A stretch of 64,000 nucleotides of DNA from Planctomycetota bacterium. Its GTDB lineage: Bacteria; Planctomycetota; Brocadiia; SM23-32; JAKLEA01. Positions 26,934 through 35,640 of this stretch are shown piece after piece. Location of the stretch: assembly GCA_022711755.1 (NCBI GenBank), contig JAKLEA010000024.1:31725-95724 (forward strand). The letters are read 5' to 3'. Positions within the stretch are counted from its first letter, which is position 1. Every line of letters begins with the position of its first letter. The position numbers were made by a program, and so were the translations under genes. The notes under the pieces were generated by a model that saw only the letters and a list, made by a program, of their open reading frames with translations, was not told the DNA's origin and searched no databases.

Positions 26934-27748
26934 TGAAAACAGAAACGCGAACGGGACCGGAACTGCTTTTCCTGGGGAGCGGGGCTGCGATGCGGATCCC
27001 GGCTCACTTCTGCGACTGCGCGACCTGCGAAGCGGCGCGCGGCAACCCGGCGCTCAAGCGTACTCGGGCGTCCGCAGCCGTGATCGGGCGGGAGACCGTT
27101 CTGATTGACGCCGGGCCGGACATGGAGGATCAGCTTGAGCGCGCGGGAATCCGCCGCGTTGACCGCATCTTCATCACGCACTGGCATTACGACCACGTCG
27201 CCGGGCTGGGCGGGCTGAGGTTGATCGCCTCCTGCGCGAAATGGCCGCCCGTGCAGGTCTACGTCCCCAGGCAGGCGATGTCGCATTTCGACCGGGAGCT
27301 TGAATACGTCAAGCCGGTCGTGAACCTTCATCCGATAGGGCCGGGCAACGCTTTCGATCTTCCCGACGGCGGATGGGAGGTTGTCAAGACGACGCACACT
27401 GAGGAGAGCGTCGGCTTTGTCTTCAAGGGCGAGCGCAGCTTCGCATACCTGGTTGACAGTTCCGTCCCGCCCGAAAAGACCGCCGGGAGACTCAGGGGAC
27501 TGGACCTGCTAATACTTGAGGCCACGATGGACGAGCGGGACGAGGCGCGATGGAATTTCTCCGTGCCGGAAGCGGTCGAGTTCTGGAGGCAGACGGGCGT
27601 CCCACGGTGCATCCTGACGCACCTGTCCTGCCACCGATGGATTGGGGGGAGCATGAAGGCTGGATTCACGATAGAGGAGCGGGAGCGCATTGCGCGGACA
27701 AACCCGGGGTTGGAATGCGCGCATGACGGGATGCGAATAAGTCTGTGA
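26933..27748 (+). CDS. PhnP-like metallo-beta-lactamase-fold phosphodiesterase
   Basis: Enzyme of 271 residues. The ATG at 26933 overlaps the upstream stop; upstream in-frame codons lie in the previous gene. It carries the PhnP-type zinc-binding cysteines (C27, C29, C32 in 'HFCDCATCEAARG') and the HxHxDH motif (H83, H85, D87, H88 in 'ITHWHYDH'), followed by 'LVDSS' and a late 'THLSCHRWIGG'. PhnP hydrolyses cyclic ribosyl phosphates in phosphonate metabolism; no phn genes are nearby, and this branch of the family also includes other cyclic-phosphate or ester hydrolases, so the substrate here is unsure. It closes the carbohydrate-active block. Confidence 0.85.
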   Translation: MKTETRTGPELLFLGSGAAMRIPAHFCDCATCEAARGNPALKRTRASAAVIGRETVLIDAGPDMEDQLERAGIRRVDRIFITHWHYDHVAGLGGLRLIASCAKWPPVQVYVPRQAMSHFDRELEYVKPVVNLHPIGPGNAFDLPDGGWEVVKTTHTEESVGFVFKGERSFAYLVDSSVPPEKTAGRLRGLDLLILEATMDERDEARWNFSVPEAVEFWRQTGVPRCILTHLSCHRWIGGSMKAGFTIEERERIARTNPGLECAHDGMRISL

Positions 27749-27761
27749 ACGCATTACGGGA

Positions 27762-27790
27762 TTGTTGGCGTTCCCGCCGTGGCGTAATAT
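27762..27790 (+). promoter_or_regulatory. Possible sigma-70 promoter of the coiled-coil protein gene
   Basis: TTGTTG (27762-27767), 17 bases and TAATAT (27785-27790) lie 65 bases before the start at 27856. The hexamers are only partly matched to consensus. Confidence 0.35.
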
Positions 27791-27855
27791 ACTAAGTTGA
27801 GCGGAGGTAAAAAGACCACCCGCGTCCGTCGGAACGTCGTCAGGGGGAAACAGGA

Positions 27856-28881
27856 ATGAAGACGTCAATGCTTTCTGTCGTTGCGTCGCTGGCGTGCCTT
27901 GTGTTTCTTTGTCAGGCGGCTTTAGCCGGACGGGAGGCTGAAGCGCGCAGTCAGCAGGCATACCGCGCGGCGCGTTTCAAACTTGGCCGCCTTCAACTGG
28001 AGATTGACGGGAAGAAGACTGACTTCCTTGCGGCATACAAGGAATACGAGGCATTGATCGCCGAGGCCGGAAAGCTCGGGCAGGAGATGGACGGCCACAG
28101 GGAGTCGGTCGAGGATTTGAAGAAGATGCAGCAATCAAACCTTGACCGGTCCAAGAAACTCGAGGAGGAGACGAAGGAGAAAAGCGCGAAGCAGAAAGAC
28201 CCCCGCGAGGACTGGATTCTACTGCTTGAGGAGAGGATCAAACGGGCCGATGAGGACAGGCGAATCGCGGAGCAATACATGGCCCGACACCACGGCCCCA
28301 CGCAGGAGGAGTGGGCCAGGACCGTAATGAGGCGAAAGACGGACGAGATCGCATACCTTCAGAAGAAACTTGCCGAAGCCAGGGAGAACAAGGGCAAAAA
28401 GGATAAATCCTTCGACGAAAAACGCGGGGAACTTGAAAGCGACCTCAAGGAATCCAAGGGCGAACTGCGGTCCAAGAACGATGAACTGGAGGCGGAATCA
28501 CAGAAGGTCCAGGCCAAAATTAACAACGCGGCTGCGAAGCACAGAAAGACGGAAGATCGGATCGAGACTTACAACGCCGCGTTTGAAAGTCAAAGGGCCA
28601 GGCTTCTTGAAGCCGGCATGCTTCGCGTCGGCTGCGATTACAGGATCGAGGGGGATCGGATCGAAGTCAAGGGCGGGATATGGAAACTCCTTGAGCCGGG
28701 TGAGGAGTTGTTCAACGCGCGATGCGAGGAGGAGGCCGCAAAGCTCATGATGTGGTTGAAGAACTATCAGAGCAGCCGCCAGCCGGACAAGGCGTCCGTC
28801 GCAGGAAAGGGCGTCATACGCCTGTTCGAAGGCAGCGCGACCGCCGACCGCGCGAAACGACTTATGGAGGGGAAGGAATAG
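27856..28881 (+). CDS. Exported coiled-coil protein of unknown function
   Basis: Protein of 341 residues with a clear Sec signal peptide (cleavage after 'QAALA'). The mature part from about residue 40 to 245 is a long charged helix with heptad-like spacing (for example 'LEEETKEKSAKQKD' and 'KLAEARENKGKKDKSFDEKR'), predicting a coiled coil. A small C-terminal domain (250-341, 'DYRIEGDRIEVKGGIWKLL') follows. No enzyme motif is seen. It precedes a membrane glycosyltransferase gene by only 13 bases and probably shares its transcript. A periplasmic scaffold or stalk protein is a guess from the architecture. Confidence 0.72.
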   Translation: MKTSMLSVVASLACLVFLCQAALAGREAEARSQQAYRAARFKLGRLQLEIDGKKTDFLAAYKEYEALIAEAGKLGQEMDGHRESVEDLKKMQQSNLDRSKKLEEETKEKSAKQKDPREDWILLLEERIKRADEDRRIAEQYMARHHGPTQEEWARTVMRRKTDEIAYLQKKLAEARENKGKKDKSFDEKRGELESDLKESKGELRSKNDELEAESQKVQAKINNAAAKHRKTEDRIETYNAAFESQRARLLEAGMLRVGCDYRIEGDRIEVKGGIWKLLEPGEELFNARCEEEAAKLMMWLKNYQSSRQPDKASVAGKGVIRLFEGSATADRAKRLMEGKE

Positions 28882-28894
28882 GACTCCGGCCCGA

Positions 28895-31189
28895 ATGGCT
28901 AAGCGCGAAGGCACAACAAGGGAAAAACCATACGACGGCGATCCGGATGAATCTGAATCGCGGAACTCCGGCGCGCCGGGTCTTACGACGATTCTGGCGG
29001 GGATTGCCGCTGCCGTGTTCCTGATCCTCTGGGCGCTGGGCTGGCCCGCGAAGGGCGAGGGGATGGAATGGTTCGGGGACGGGGGCTACCGCTTCGAGTT
29101 TCTTTCGAACGCCTTTTCGCGGGTGATTCTGCCTTTGGCCCACCTTTGTGTCATCGTCCTGGCCGCTTTCTGCGGGGGGCTTCGCCTGATGAGCCTGCTT
29201 CGCGCCGAGCCTGACTCCGCGTTTGAGCGCGTCATCTTCGGGGTCGCTTCCGGCCTGGGAGCGCTGTCAATCGGGATCATGATCCTGGGATGTCTCGGTT
29301 TCCCGCAGATATGGGTTCTTGAACTGGCGATGGCTGTCGCCGGATTCAAGCCGGCGATTAAAGAGTTTGAGCGAATTCAGGATCATTTCCGTTCACACAG
29401 AAATGCGGATGACGGCGTGGGCGCGTGGCAACGTGCCCCTGCAAATCGCGGGTTATTTCCCGCCCTGGCGGCTGGGGGGATATTTCTGTTTTTCGGCTGG
29501 ATGGCCGCTCAGACGCCGCCCTTTGAATATGACGCTCTGGAATATCACCTCGGACTCCCGGCGCGATACGTTCTCGCGGGGCGCATTCCGCCAATTCCCG
29601 AAAGCGTTTTCGCCAACTTCCCTCAGAACGCGGAAATGATCTATTACGCGGGAATGCTGCACGCCGGGATCGAGGACGGCGCGCGCGTCGGCCTGCTGGT
29701 CATGCTCCTGTTTGCGGCGATCACGGCGGCGGCGATAGGCCGTCTCTGCGTCATGGCGACCGGACGCGACGCGGGGGCATGGGCGGGAGTGTTCTGGCTG
29801 GTGTGCCCGACGGTCTGCGCTTCAATCGCGACAGATTCCGACTCGCTCGTGGTGACCTGTTACTGCGCGCTTGCAATGGCAGCGTCGCTGACAATGCCAG
29901 GCACTGCCTCCCCTTCGGAGAAGGGCGACGGATCAACCTTTGATCGAGCCGGGCGATATTGCCGACTCTGCGGCGCGATGTGCGGATTTGCGATAGGCGC
30001 GAAGTATCCGGCGCTTCTCTGCGCCGCTGTTCCTGCCTTCGCGCTGCTTTCTTGGAGGTTGCTTGCGCTCCGCAGGCAGACGTCCGTTGAGTCGCGTAGG
30101 CTGATCGCGCCGCTGATGGGTTTTGCTCTGTGCGCGGGGGGGATGCTCCTCCCGTGGCTGGTCAAGAACGCCGCGTATACCGGAAATCCGGTCTATCCTT
30201 TTCTTTACGGAATATTTGGGGGGGAGGGTTGGACTGAGCTTCAGGCGGTTCGTTTTTCGGAGGCGCATTCGTGGCGGGAACTGTCCATCTCCTCGGCGCC
30301 GGGGCGGCTGGTTGACTTCCTGCTTTCCCGCAGCCTTGCGGACCATCATGTCAATCCGCTGGCGGTCGTCTTCATCCCGCTTGCCTGCGCTTTCGCGCTT
30401 GCGAAGGCGCGTCAAAACACGCCCTCGCGCGATGAGAAACCGGCCTTGATTCGAATCACGGCTGGCTCGCTTGCCTGGTTTGCCGTCTGCTTCGCGCTGT
30501 GGTTCCTGGCGACGCACCGCATTGACAGGTTCCTGTCCTGGGCGCTCCCGTCGCTTGCGCTCTGCTCAGGCGTCGGATACGCGCTCTGGGAAGGCGGTTG
30601 GGGGCGAGTCGCGAAGCCCGCGCTGGTCGGGATTCTGCTGGCCTTCGGGGCCTTTGAAAACGCGCGGTCGCTTGCGCAGACGGGCGGGTTCGAGGCGGCG
30701 GCCGGGTTTGACGCTTCCGAGGAAACTTTGCGCCGTCTGGGGATTCTCGAACATCGGCAGGCGATGGACTATCTGAACGAGGCCGGCGGCGGCGCAAAAA
30801 CGATGTTTATCGGCGAGGCGCGGACCTTCCACGCCCGCTTCCCGGTCGTCGCGCCGACCGTTTTCAACCGCCATCCCATTGACGAAATTCTCGGTATTGC
30901 GCGTGAGGACCCGAAGCGGGCAATGGCCGCTCTGCGCGAGTCCGGGGTTGAATACGTTTTAATAAATTGGGCCGAATTGTCGCGCCTGCAGGCGACGTAT
31001 GCCGTCCGCGATGCCGAGGGGAAGCCGCGCTGTCTGTTTGAGAATCTTGACGCCGCCACGCTGGACCCGTTCCCGCAGCTCTCAAGGGCAGGATTGACGC
31101 GCGTGATGAGCTTCGGCGAGCCGGCCATGCGGCAGGGATTCGGGACGGTTCCCCTGCCTGTGATTGATATCCTCAAGGCGCAAAGATAA
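28895..31189 (+). CDS. GT-C fold membrane glycosyltransferase (PMT/ArnT-like)
   Basis: Integral membrane protein of 764 residues with about 11-12 hydrophobic segments. The loop after the first long segments has the GT-C-type motif 'PFEYDALEYHLGLPARYVL' with acidic residues near the N-terminus, as in polyprenyl-phosphate-dependent mannosyltransferases and their relatives, and a periplasmic hydrophilic C-terminal domain (about 600-764, 'GIAREDPKRAMAALRESGVEYVLI'). Such enzymes move a sugar from a lipid-linked donor to a protein or glycan outside the membrane. Donor and acceptor are unknown. It follows the coiled-coil protein gene closely, suggesting a functional link. Confidence 0.75.
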   Translation: MAKREGTTREKPYDGDPDESESRNSGAPGLTTILAGIAAAVFLILWALGWPAKGEGMEWFGDGGYRFEFLSNAFSRVILPLAHLCVIVLAAFCGGLRLMSLLRAEPDSAFERVIFGVASGLGALSIGIMILGCLGFPQIWVLELAMAVAGFKPAIKEFERIQDHFRSHRNADDGVGAWQRAPANRGLFPALAAGGIFLFFGWMAAQTPPFEYDALEYHLGLPARYVLAGRIPPIPESVFANFPQNAEMIYYAGMLHAGIEDGARVGLLVMLLFAAITAAAIGRLCVMATGRDAGAWAGVFWLVCPTVCASIATDSDSLVVTCYCALAMAASLTMPGTASPSEKGDGSTFDRAGRYCRLCGAMCGFAIGAKYPALLCAAVPAFALLSWRLLALRRQTSVESRRLIAPLMGFALCAGGMLLPWLVKNAAYTGNPVYPFLYGIFGGEGWTELQAVRFSEAHSWRELSISSAPGRLVDFLLSRSLADHHVNPLAVVFIPLACAFALAKARQNTPSRDEKPALIRITAGSLAWFAVCFALWFLATHRIDRFLSWALPSLALCSGVGYALWEGGWGRVAKPALVGILLAFGAFENARSLAQTGGFEAAAGFDASEETLRRLGILEHRQAMDYLNEAGGGAKTMFIGEARTFHARFPVVAPTVFNRHPIDEILGIAREDPKRAMAALRESGVEYVLINWAELSRLQATYAVRDAEGKPRCLFENLDAATLDPFPQLSRAGLTRVMSFGEPAMRQGFGTVPLPVIDILKAQR

Positions 31190-31519
31190 GCCGTCGGTAA
31201 TGGGCGCGCATTGTGGCGCGGGCGGCAGGATGGTTTTTTATCCGGCGGGGACACGCCATGTTCCCCACGCCGTGTTTTCAAGGGGGGAGCGGGGATTGGA
31301 TTTTTCAATGGGTGTGGTATTGTGGAGTCACGGGCTTGAGGATGGCGAATTGTTCCGGTTTTTCGGAAGGCGGCGGGCCGCCCGGCAAAGAAAGGGCGGA
31401 AAGGGAAATGAGAGATGCAGAAATGTAGTCGCTGTACCCGGATTTCAGGATTTCAGGGGAAGACTCTAAATCAGCACCCCTTCTTCAACAGCCCCACCAT
31501 ATCGCTTTACCCGGACGGC
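31190..31519. other. 330-base intergenic region with a REP-like element
   Basis: No credible gene is found; the short open frames here show no ribosome binding site and atypical residues. The right half (31368-31445) carries a degenerate copy of the element found twice at 33140-33401, in inverted orientation. Confidence 0.6.
31368..31445 (+). repeat. REP-like element, copy 1
   Basis: A GC-rich palindromic head (CGGGC-C-GCCCG) is followed by GAAAGGGCGGAAAGGGAAAT and GAGAGATGCAGAAATGTAGT, then CGCTGTACCC. It matches the two copies at 33140-33216 and 33325-33401 (opposite strand) over about 75 bases with roughly 85 percent identity. Confidence 0.72.
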
Positions 31520-33016
31520 TCACTCCCGTTTCGGGGATAGCTCGTCAATCTTCTGTTGGAGAAGTTTCAAGAAGGTTTCTCGTGAACCATCGCTATCGTG
31601 AAGTTCCTTGTAGAAGTATTCGCGAGCGCCTTCCTCAGAACTGTCCCCTTTCGCCGATTGCTCTATCATCTGTTTTGCGGCTAGAAAGCCCTCCAGCTTG
31701 TTCAGCTTCATGAGGCTTTTCGCGCACTCGTTTCGCACTCGTTTGCTGTTGGCGCTTTTCATGGCTTCCAATAGATAGGGGGAGGCTTCGTCGCCGAACG
31801 CGCTCGGAAATTGGTAGGCAATGTCCGCCGCTTCATCAACCGCGCCTGTCAACAGGATATTCCCCAACTTAGGAAGGTCGCGCTTGTCGCCGAGCCAGCA
31901 GAGACAGATGATGGCTTGTCCCCGGCAGACGGGGCGCTCGGTCAGTTGCCAAAGGATTTCGCGCGAGCGGTCTCCCTTCGCCGATCCGAGAAAACATGCC
32001 AGACTTTTCAGAACGTATTCATCCTGCGACTTGAGGATGTGATCGGCGTGCGCGAGAACGGCCTCGATATTTCGACGACGCCGTTCCGCATCCGCCGGAT
32101 CGCCCGGTTCTCCCTCGACTCGTAAGGGAACGAAACTGAGTGTGCTGATTGCGCCCTCCAGCTTCCTGCTGTCCGGTGAACTGAGATAGGGCGTGGCATT
32201 TCGCAGGATGTCATCCGTAACAGGTCTGAATATGCTGCGTCGCCAGCTCAGGAAACGAGCCAGTTCATCCGATGGTCCGATCTCGCCCATCAACGCAGGC
32301 GTTTCCGAGGCCAGGAGGGGGTCATCAAACCCCCATAGCGAGTATATTACGTAATACCTAACTTGCGAGTCCATGTGTTGCGTCAGGCGGATGAAGGCCC
32401 GCAAGACATCCTTATCTGGTCTTGCCAGGAGGGACGGAAGCCAGTCTCTAACCAGCTTTTCGATATCAGATGGTTGTTCACTGATCTTGTTGCGATAGAA
32501 TTCATCAATCAGATTCTTGTCCGGGATCTTGACTTCGAGCTTTATCCATTCGGAGACGAAATCCTTCGGGTTCTGGTCCTTGCGCACCATATGCACGGAG
32601 TGCTTATACTTGATTTCGTAGCTCCCAGGCTTCGTGAAGTCGAACTGCACGTGGATGGGAAGTCTGTCAATAGTCGGTTCTGAAGGATCATCGGGCGACC
32701 AGAACGAGATGCCGCGACTTATCCTAAATTCCCTTTTCGGCAGAGGATTTCCGTCACGCTTCACCTCGAACTCGTGTTCTCCGAAGTCCCACATTCCGAA
32801 GTAATACGGATACCCCCTGAGTTCGCCGTATCCCGCAGCGGCGGGGTTCCTGACCTTCACGTTGACCCACACCGGCATTCCAGCATAGACCGGCTCTTCT
32901 ATTGATACCGCAATGTCATTCTCATCTCCTGTACATGGCCGGACACAACAGAAGGCGCTCGCAACCACGAAGACAACGATAACCGACCCGGGCGCTGCCC
33001 TTTGTATGATCCTCAT
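31520..33016 (-). CDS. Exported HEAT-repeat-like protein
   Basis: Protein of 498 residues. The ATG at 33016 has GGGGAGGTG six bases upstream and gives a signal peptide ('IIQRAAPGSVIVVFVVASAF'); the open frame upstream is not needed. The N-terminal third is beta-rich (Ig-like, 'PVYAGMPVWVNVKVRNPA'). The rest is alpha-helical with repeated pairs of helices of the HEAT/PBS-lyase type ('VRYYVIYSLWGFDDPLLA', 'QAIICLCWLGDKRDLPKLG', 'RVRNECAKSLMKLNKLEG'). This combination suggests a protein-interaction module outside the cytoplasm. No enzyme motif is seen and the role is unknown. No partner gene is adjacent. Confidence 0.75.
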   Translation of the reverse strand: MRIIQRAAPGSVIVVFVVASAFCCVRPCTGDENDIAVSIEEPVYAGMPVWVNVKVRNPAAAGYGELRGYPYYFGMWDFGEHEFEVKRDGNPLPKREFRISRGISFWSPDDPSEPTIDRLPIHVQFDFTKPGSYEIKYKHSVHMVRKDQNPKDFVSEWIKLEVKIPDKNLIDEFYRNKISEQPSDIEKLVRDWLPSLLARPDKDVLRAFIRLTQHMDSQVRYYVIYSLWGFDDPLLASETPALMGEIGPSDELARFLSWRRSIFRPVTDDILRNATPYLSSPDSRKLEGAISTLSFVPLRVEGEPGDPADAERRRRNIEAVLAHADHILKSQDEYVLKSLACFLGSAKGDRSREILWQLTERPVCRGQAIICLCWLGDKRDLPKLGNILLTGAVDEAADIAYQFPSAFGDEASPYLLEAMKSANSKRVRNECAKSLMKLNKLEGFLAAKQMIEQSAKGDSSEEGAREYFYKELHDSDGSRETFLKLLQQKIDELSPKRE

Positions 33017-33139
33017 CTTTTGCACCTCCCCGATTCCGATTCGACATATTCCATTCTCGCCAGGATGTCGTCGAAAATCAACCACGCAAACACCGGGGAC
33101 CGATGGTGACACTGAGTTCCGGGTGGAAAAACCGTGCAT

Positions 33140-33500
33140 AATCGGGGACAGCGACCGTATTTCTGTATCTCTCATTTCCCCTTCCGCCCTTCTTTTACCG
33201 GGCGTCCCGCCGACCGGGATGCATTACGTCGGGGCGGCTGCGCGAGCGCAGAACTGCGCTACAACAAGCAGCAAATCACCGATTGCGCGGTTATTTCCCG
33301 TAAAACCATGCCGACACGCCGCAAAATCGGGGACAGCGACCGTATTTCTGTATCTCTCATTTCCCCTTCCGCCCTTCTTTTACCGGGCGTCCCGCCGACC
33401 GGGATGCATTGCGTCGGGACGGCTGCGCGAGCGCAGAACTGCGCTACAACAAGCAGCAAATCACCGATTGCGCGGTCATTTCCCGTAGAACCATCCCGAC
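33140..33500. repeat. 185-bp tandem direct duplication containing REP-like copies 2 and 3
   Basis: Two units (33140-33324 and 33325-33500) are almost identical with a period of 185 bases. Each begins with ATCGGGGACAGCGACCGTAT, runs through the GC-rich palindrome near 33201-33220 and the hairpin AGCGCAGAACTGCGCT, and ends with a copy of the sialidase gene's 3' end (TTTCCCGTA-AACCAT-CCGAC). The region between the HEAT-protein start and sialidase stop (33017-33475) holds nothing else I can support. Confidence 0.9.
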
Positions 33501-34525
33501 GGCAGGATTTTCAGTTGCAGGGACAACCCGCCCTTGTAATTGAAGTATGTCAACAGTGCCTGATCGCCGACCCAGGTTATCGCGGGATAGGCCCAGGCGT
33601 CATCGCCCCGGGACTCAATATTGCGGAAGTTCTCCCAGGTCTCGCCCTCGTCCTTTGAGACGGCTGCGGTCAACGGATTACGGCTTTTCGCGCCGGGATT
33701 GTTGTTCCAGACGGCGAGAAGGTCGCCGGTTGCCGGTATTCTTGTGACTGCGACGGGCGCGGCGGTCCCGGTCAGGGCGGTCGGAACGGGATCACTCCAC
33801 GTCTCTCCGCCGTCGCCGGAGACGCTCTTATACTGTCCGCCAAGCCCTGTGCGCATGAGCATCATCACGCGCCCGTCCTTGAGTTCGACGCACGCCGGCT
33901 CCCAGCATTCGCCCTTTGCCGGTTTGACGCGCCTGCTGTCGCGCCAGTTCGCTCCGTCTTCGTCCGAAATGCAACAGTAGCTCGTTCCGCCCTCCCATGC
34001 CTCCAGGAGAATGCGCCCGGACTTCAGGCGGATGCAGCGCCCGTTGGTCAGGCCGGTGTATTTCCCGGACGGGCTGAGCTGTTTCGCCGGCCCCCACGTT
34101 TTTCCCTCGTCTGCGGAAGCCCGCATCATGACGCGGCAGTCGGCATCCTCGGTGTTTTTCTGGCAATGGAAGAGCGCGATGTCGCCGTTTTTCAGGCGCA
34201 TGAAGTTGACTTCCATCACGTTGCATCCACCATCGTTCTCGACCAGCGTGCGCTTGCCGCCCCAGGTCTTTCCGCCGTCGGCGGACGTCAGGCCTGATAT
34301 GCGGGCGGGACCGTGGTCTGCTCCGTTGCCGGCGTAGAACTCGGTCCAGCCCAGCAGCAGGGCGCCGTCCTTCAGCCGGATGACGGCGGCTTCGCTGTTG
34401 CGCGGATTCAGGTTGCCCACCGGCGCGACTACCATTGAGAATGGGGATTGCCCGGCCGCTTCGTCGGCCTGCCCCAGCCTGCACAGCGCCAACGCCGCGA
34501 TTCCGAATGAGATGGCGTAATTCAT
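33476..34525 (-). CDS. Secreted sialidase-fold (BNR/Asp-box) protein
   Basis: Exported protein of 349 residues with a signal peptide (cleavage near 'GQADEA', residue 22). It contains five Asp-box repeats, one per blade: 'SADGGKTWG', 'SADEGKTWG', 'SDEDGANW', 'SGDGGETW' and 'SKDEGETW', as in six-bladed sialidases and related neuraminidase-fold proteins. The N-terminal catalytic Arg motif of true sialidases (FRIP) is not evident, so it may be a neuraminidase-like glycosidase or binding protein. The last 25 bases of the gene belong to the 185-bp duplicated unit. It is divergent from the isomerase gene at 34674. Confidence 0.83.
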   Translation of the reverse strand: MNYAISFGIAALALCRLGQADEAAGQSPFSMVVAPVGNLNPRNSEAAVIRLKDGALLLGWTEFYAGNGADHGPARISGLTSADGGKTWGGKRTLVENDGGCNVMEVNFMRLKNGDIALFHCQKNTEDADCRVMMRASADEGKTWGPAKQLSPSGKYTGLTNGRCIRLKSGRILLEAWEGGTSYCCISDEDGANWRDSRRVKPAKGECWEPACVELKDGRVMMLMRTGLGGQYKSVSGDGGETWSDPVPTALTGTAAPVAVTRIPATGDLLAVWNNNPGAKSRNPLTAAVSKDEGETWENFRNIESRGDDAWAYPAITWVGDQALLTYFNYKGGLSLQLKILPSGWFYGK

Positions 34526-34673
34526 AGTCTGGTGGACTCCCGTGTTTGCCGGATGGTATGATGAAGACTGCGCGACGACCTTGCGACAAGGCTAACGCGG
34601 CGGCTGTCCGCAATCAAGCCGGGCGTGGCGTTGCGGCGAACATCTTCATACACATCTGATAGAGGAGATTACG

Positions 34674-35552
34674 ATGAGCAATTCCAATGGACGCTCGTTC
34701 ACGCGCCGCGAGGCGATCGGATTGATGGGCGCGATGGCATTCTCCGGGCGGGCCTTACTCGGCGCGGATCAGCCGGCCAAACCCGCGAAGGCCGGCATTG
34801 CGCTCCAGCTTTACACGCTGCGCGACCCGGCGAAGAAGAACCTTGCCGAGACGCTCAAGAAGACCCGCGACATGGGATGGGAATACGTCCAGTGGAGCGG
34901 CATGCCCGACCTGCCTGCGGAGAAAATACGCGAGGCGCTGGACGCCGCCGGGCTGAAGGCGATTGCGGCGCACTGCGGCGTGGAGCCTTTCGAGAAGGAC
35001 TTCGACAACAACGTAAAGTTCTGGAAGACGGTCGGCGCCCTGAACGTCGGGCCGGGCGGCATGATGGGCGACTGCAAGTCTTCGCTTGAGGCATGGAAGA
35101 AGGGGGCGAAGCGCCTCGATGCCGTCGGAGCGAAGCTGCGCGGAGTCGGGATGAGATTGTCGTATCACAATCATGCAGGCGAGTTTGAGAAGTTCCCCGG
35201 CGATCCGCGCTGCAAGCTGGACATCCTCTACGAGGAAACCAACCCCGAAAACCTGTTCGCGGAGTTTGACACGGCGTGGGTGCAGGTCGGCGGCGCCGAT
35301 CCTGCGGCTTACATCCGCAAGTATAAGAATCGCTGCCCGTGGATACACGTCAAGGACCTTGCGCCCGGGCAGCTTCTGGGCATGGCGCGTTTCCGCGCGC
35401 TGGGCAAGGGATGCCTGAAGTGGGACGATATCTTTGCGGCTGGACGCGAGGCCGGCATCGAATGGTACATTTATGAGCAGGACAACTTCGAAGGCGATCC
35501 GTTCGATTGCGCCAAGATCAGCTTCGAGTTCCTTAAGCGCAATCTGGGATGA
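34674..35552 (+). CDS. Tat-exported sugar phosphate isomerase/epimerase-like protein
   Basis: TIM-barrel protein of 292 residues with a twin-arginine signal ('SFTRREAIGLMGAMAFSG', residues 8-25) and a GAGGAG ribosome binding site. The mature part matches the xylose isomerase-like AP endonuclease 2 superfamily: 'IALQLYTLRDPAKKN' at the first strand, 'MRLSYHNHAGEFEKF' (metal-binding His/Glu), 'DTAWVQVGG' and 'PWIHVKDL', with 'EWYIYEQDNFE' giving the last metal Glu. Members act as isomerases, epimerases or dehydratases on sugars and myo-inositol; exported members are common in planctomycete-like genomes with unknown substrates. It ends 88 bases before the sigma-54 regulator gene. Confidence 0.87.
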   Translation: MSNSNGRSFTRREAIGLMGAMAFSGRALLGADQPAKPAKAGIALQLYTLRDPAKKNLAETLKKTRDMGWEYVQWSGMPDLPAEKIREALDAAGLKAIAAHCGVEPFEKDFDNNVKFWKTVGALNVGPGGMMGDCKSSLEAWKKGAKRLDAVGAKLRGVGMRLSYHNHAGEFEKFPGDPRCKLDILYEETNPENLFAEFDTAWVQVGGADPAAYIRKYKNRCPWIHVKDLAPGQLLGMARFRALGKGCLKWDDIFAAGREAGIEWYIYEQDNFEGDPFDCAKISFEFLKRNLG

Positions 35553-35640
35553 GGTTGATGCCTGTCGCCAGAAGCGGCGATGATTCATTGACGAGCAACA
35601 GCACGGGCCAGATGGAGTCCGTCCGCGCGGAGCGATGGTC

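Noticed and set aside
31164..31469. Small plus-strand gene of 101 codons
   Set aside because: It starts inside the preceding gene, has no ribosome binding site, and its second half is a REP-like element.
33140..33500. CRISPR or insertion sequence
   Set aside because: Only two 185-bp copies, no open frame for a transposase and no terminal inverted repeats; it is a tandem duplication.
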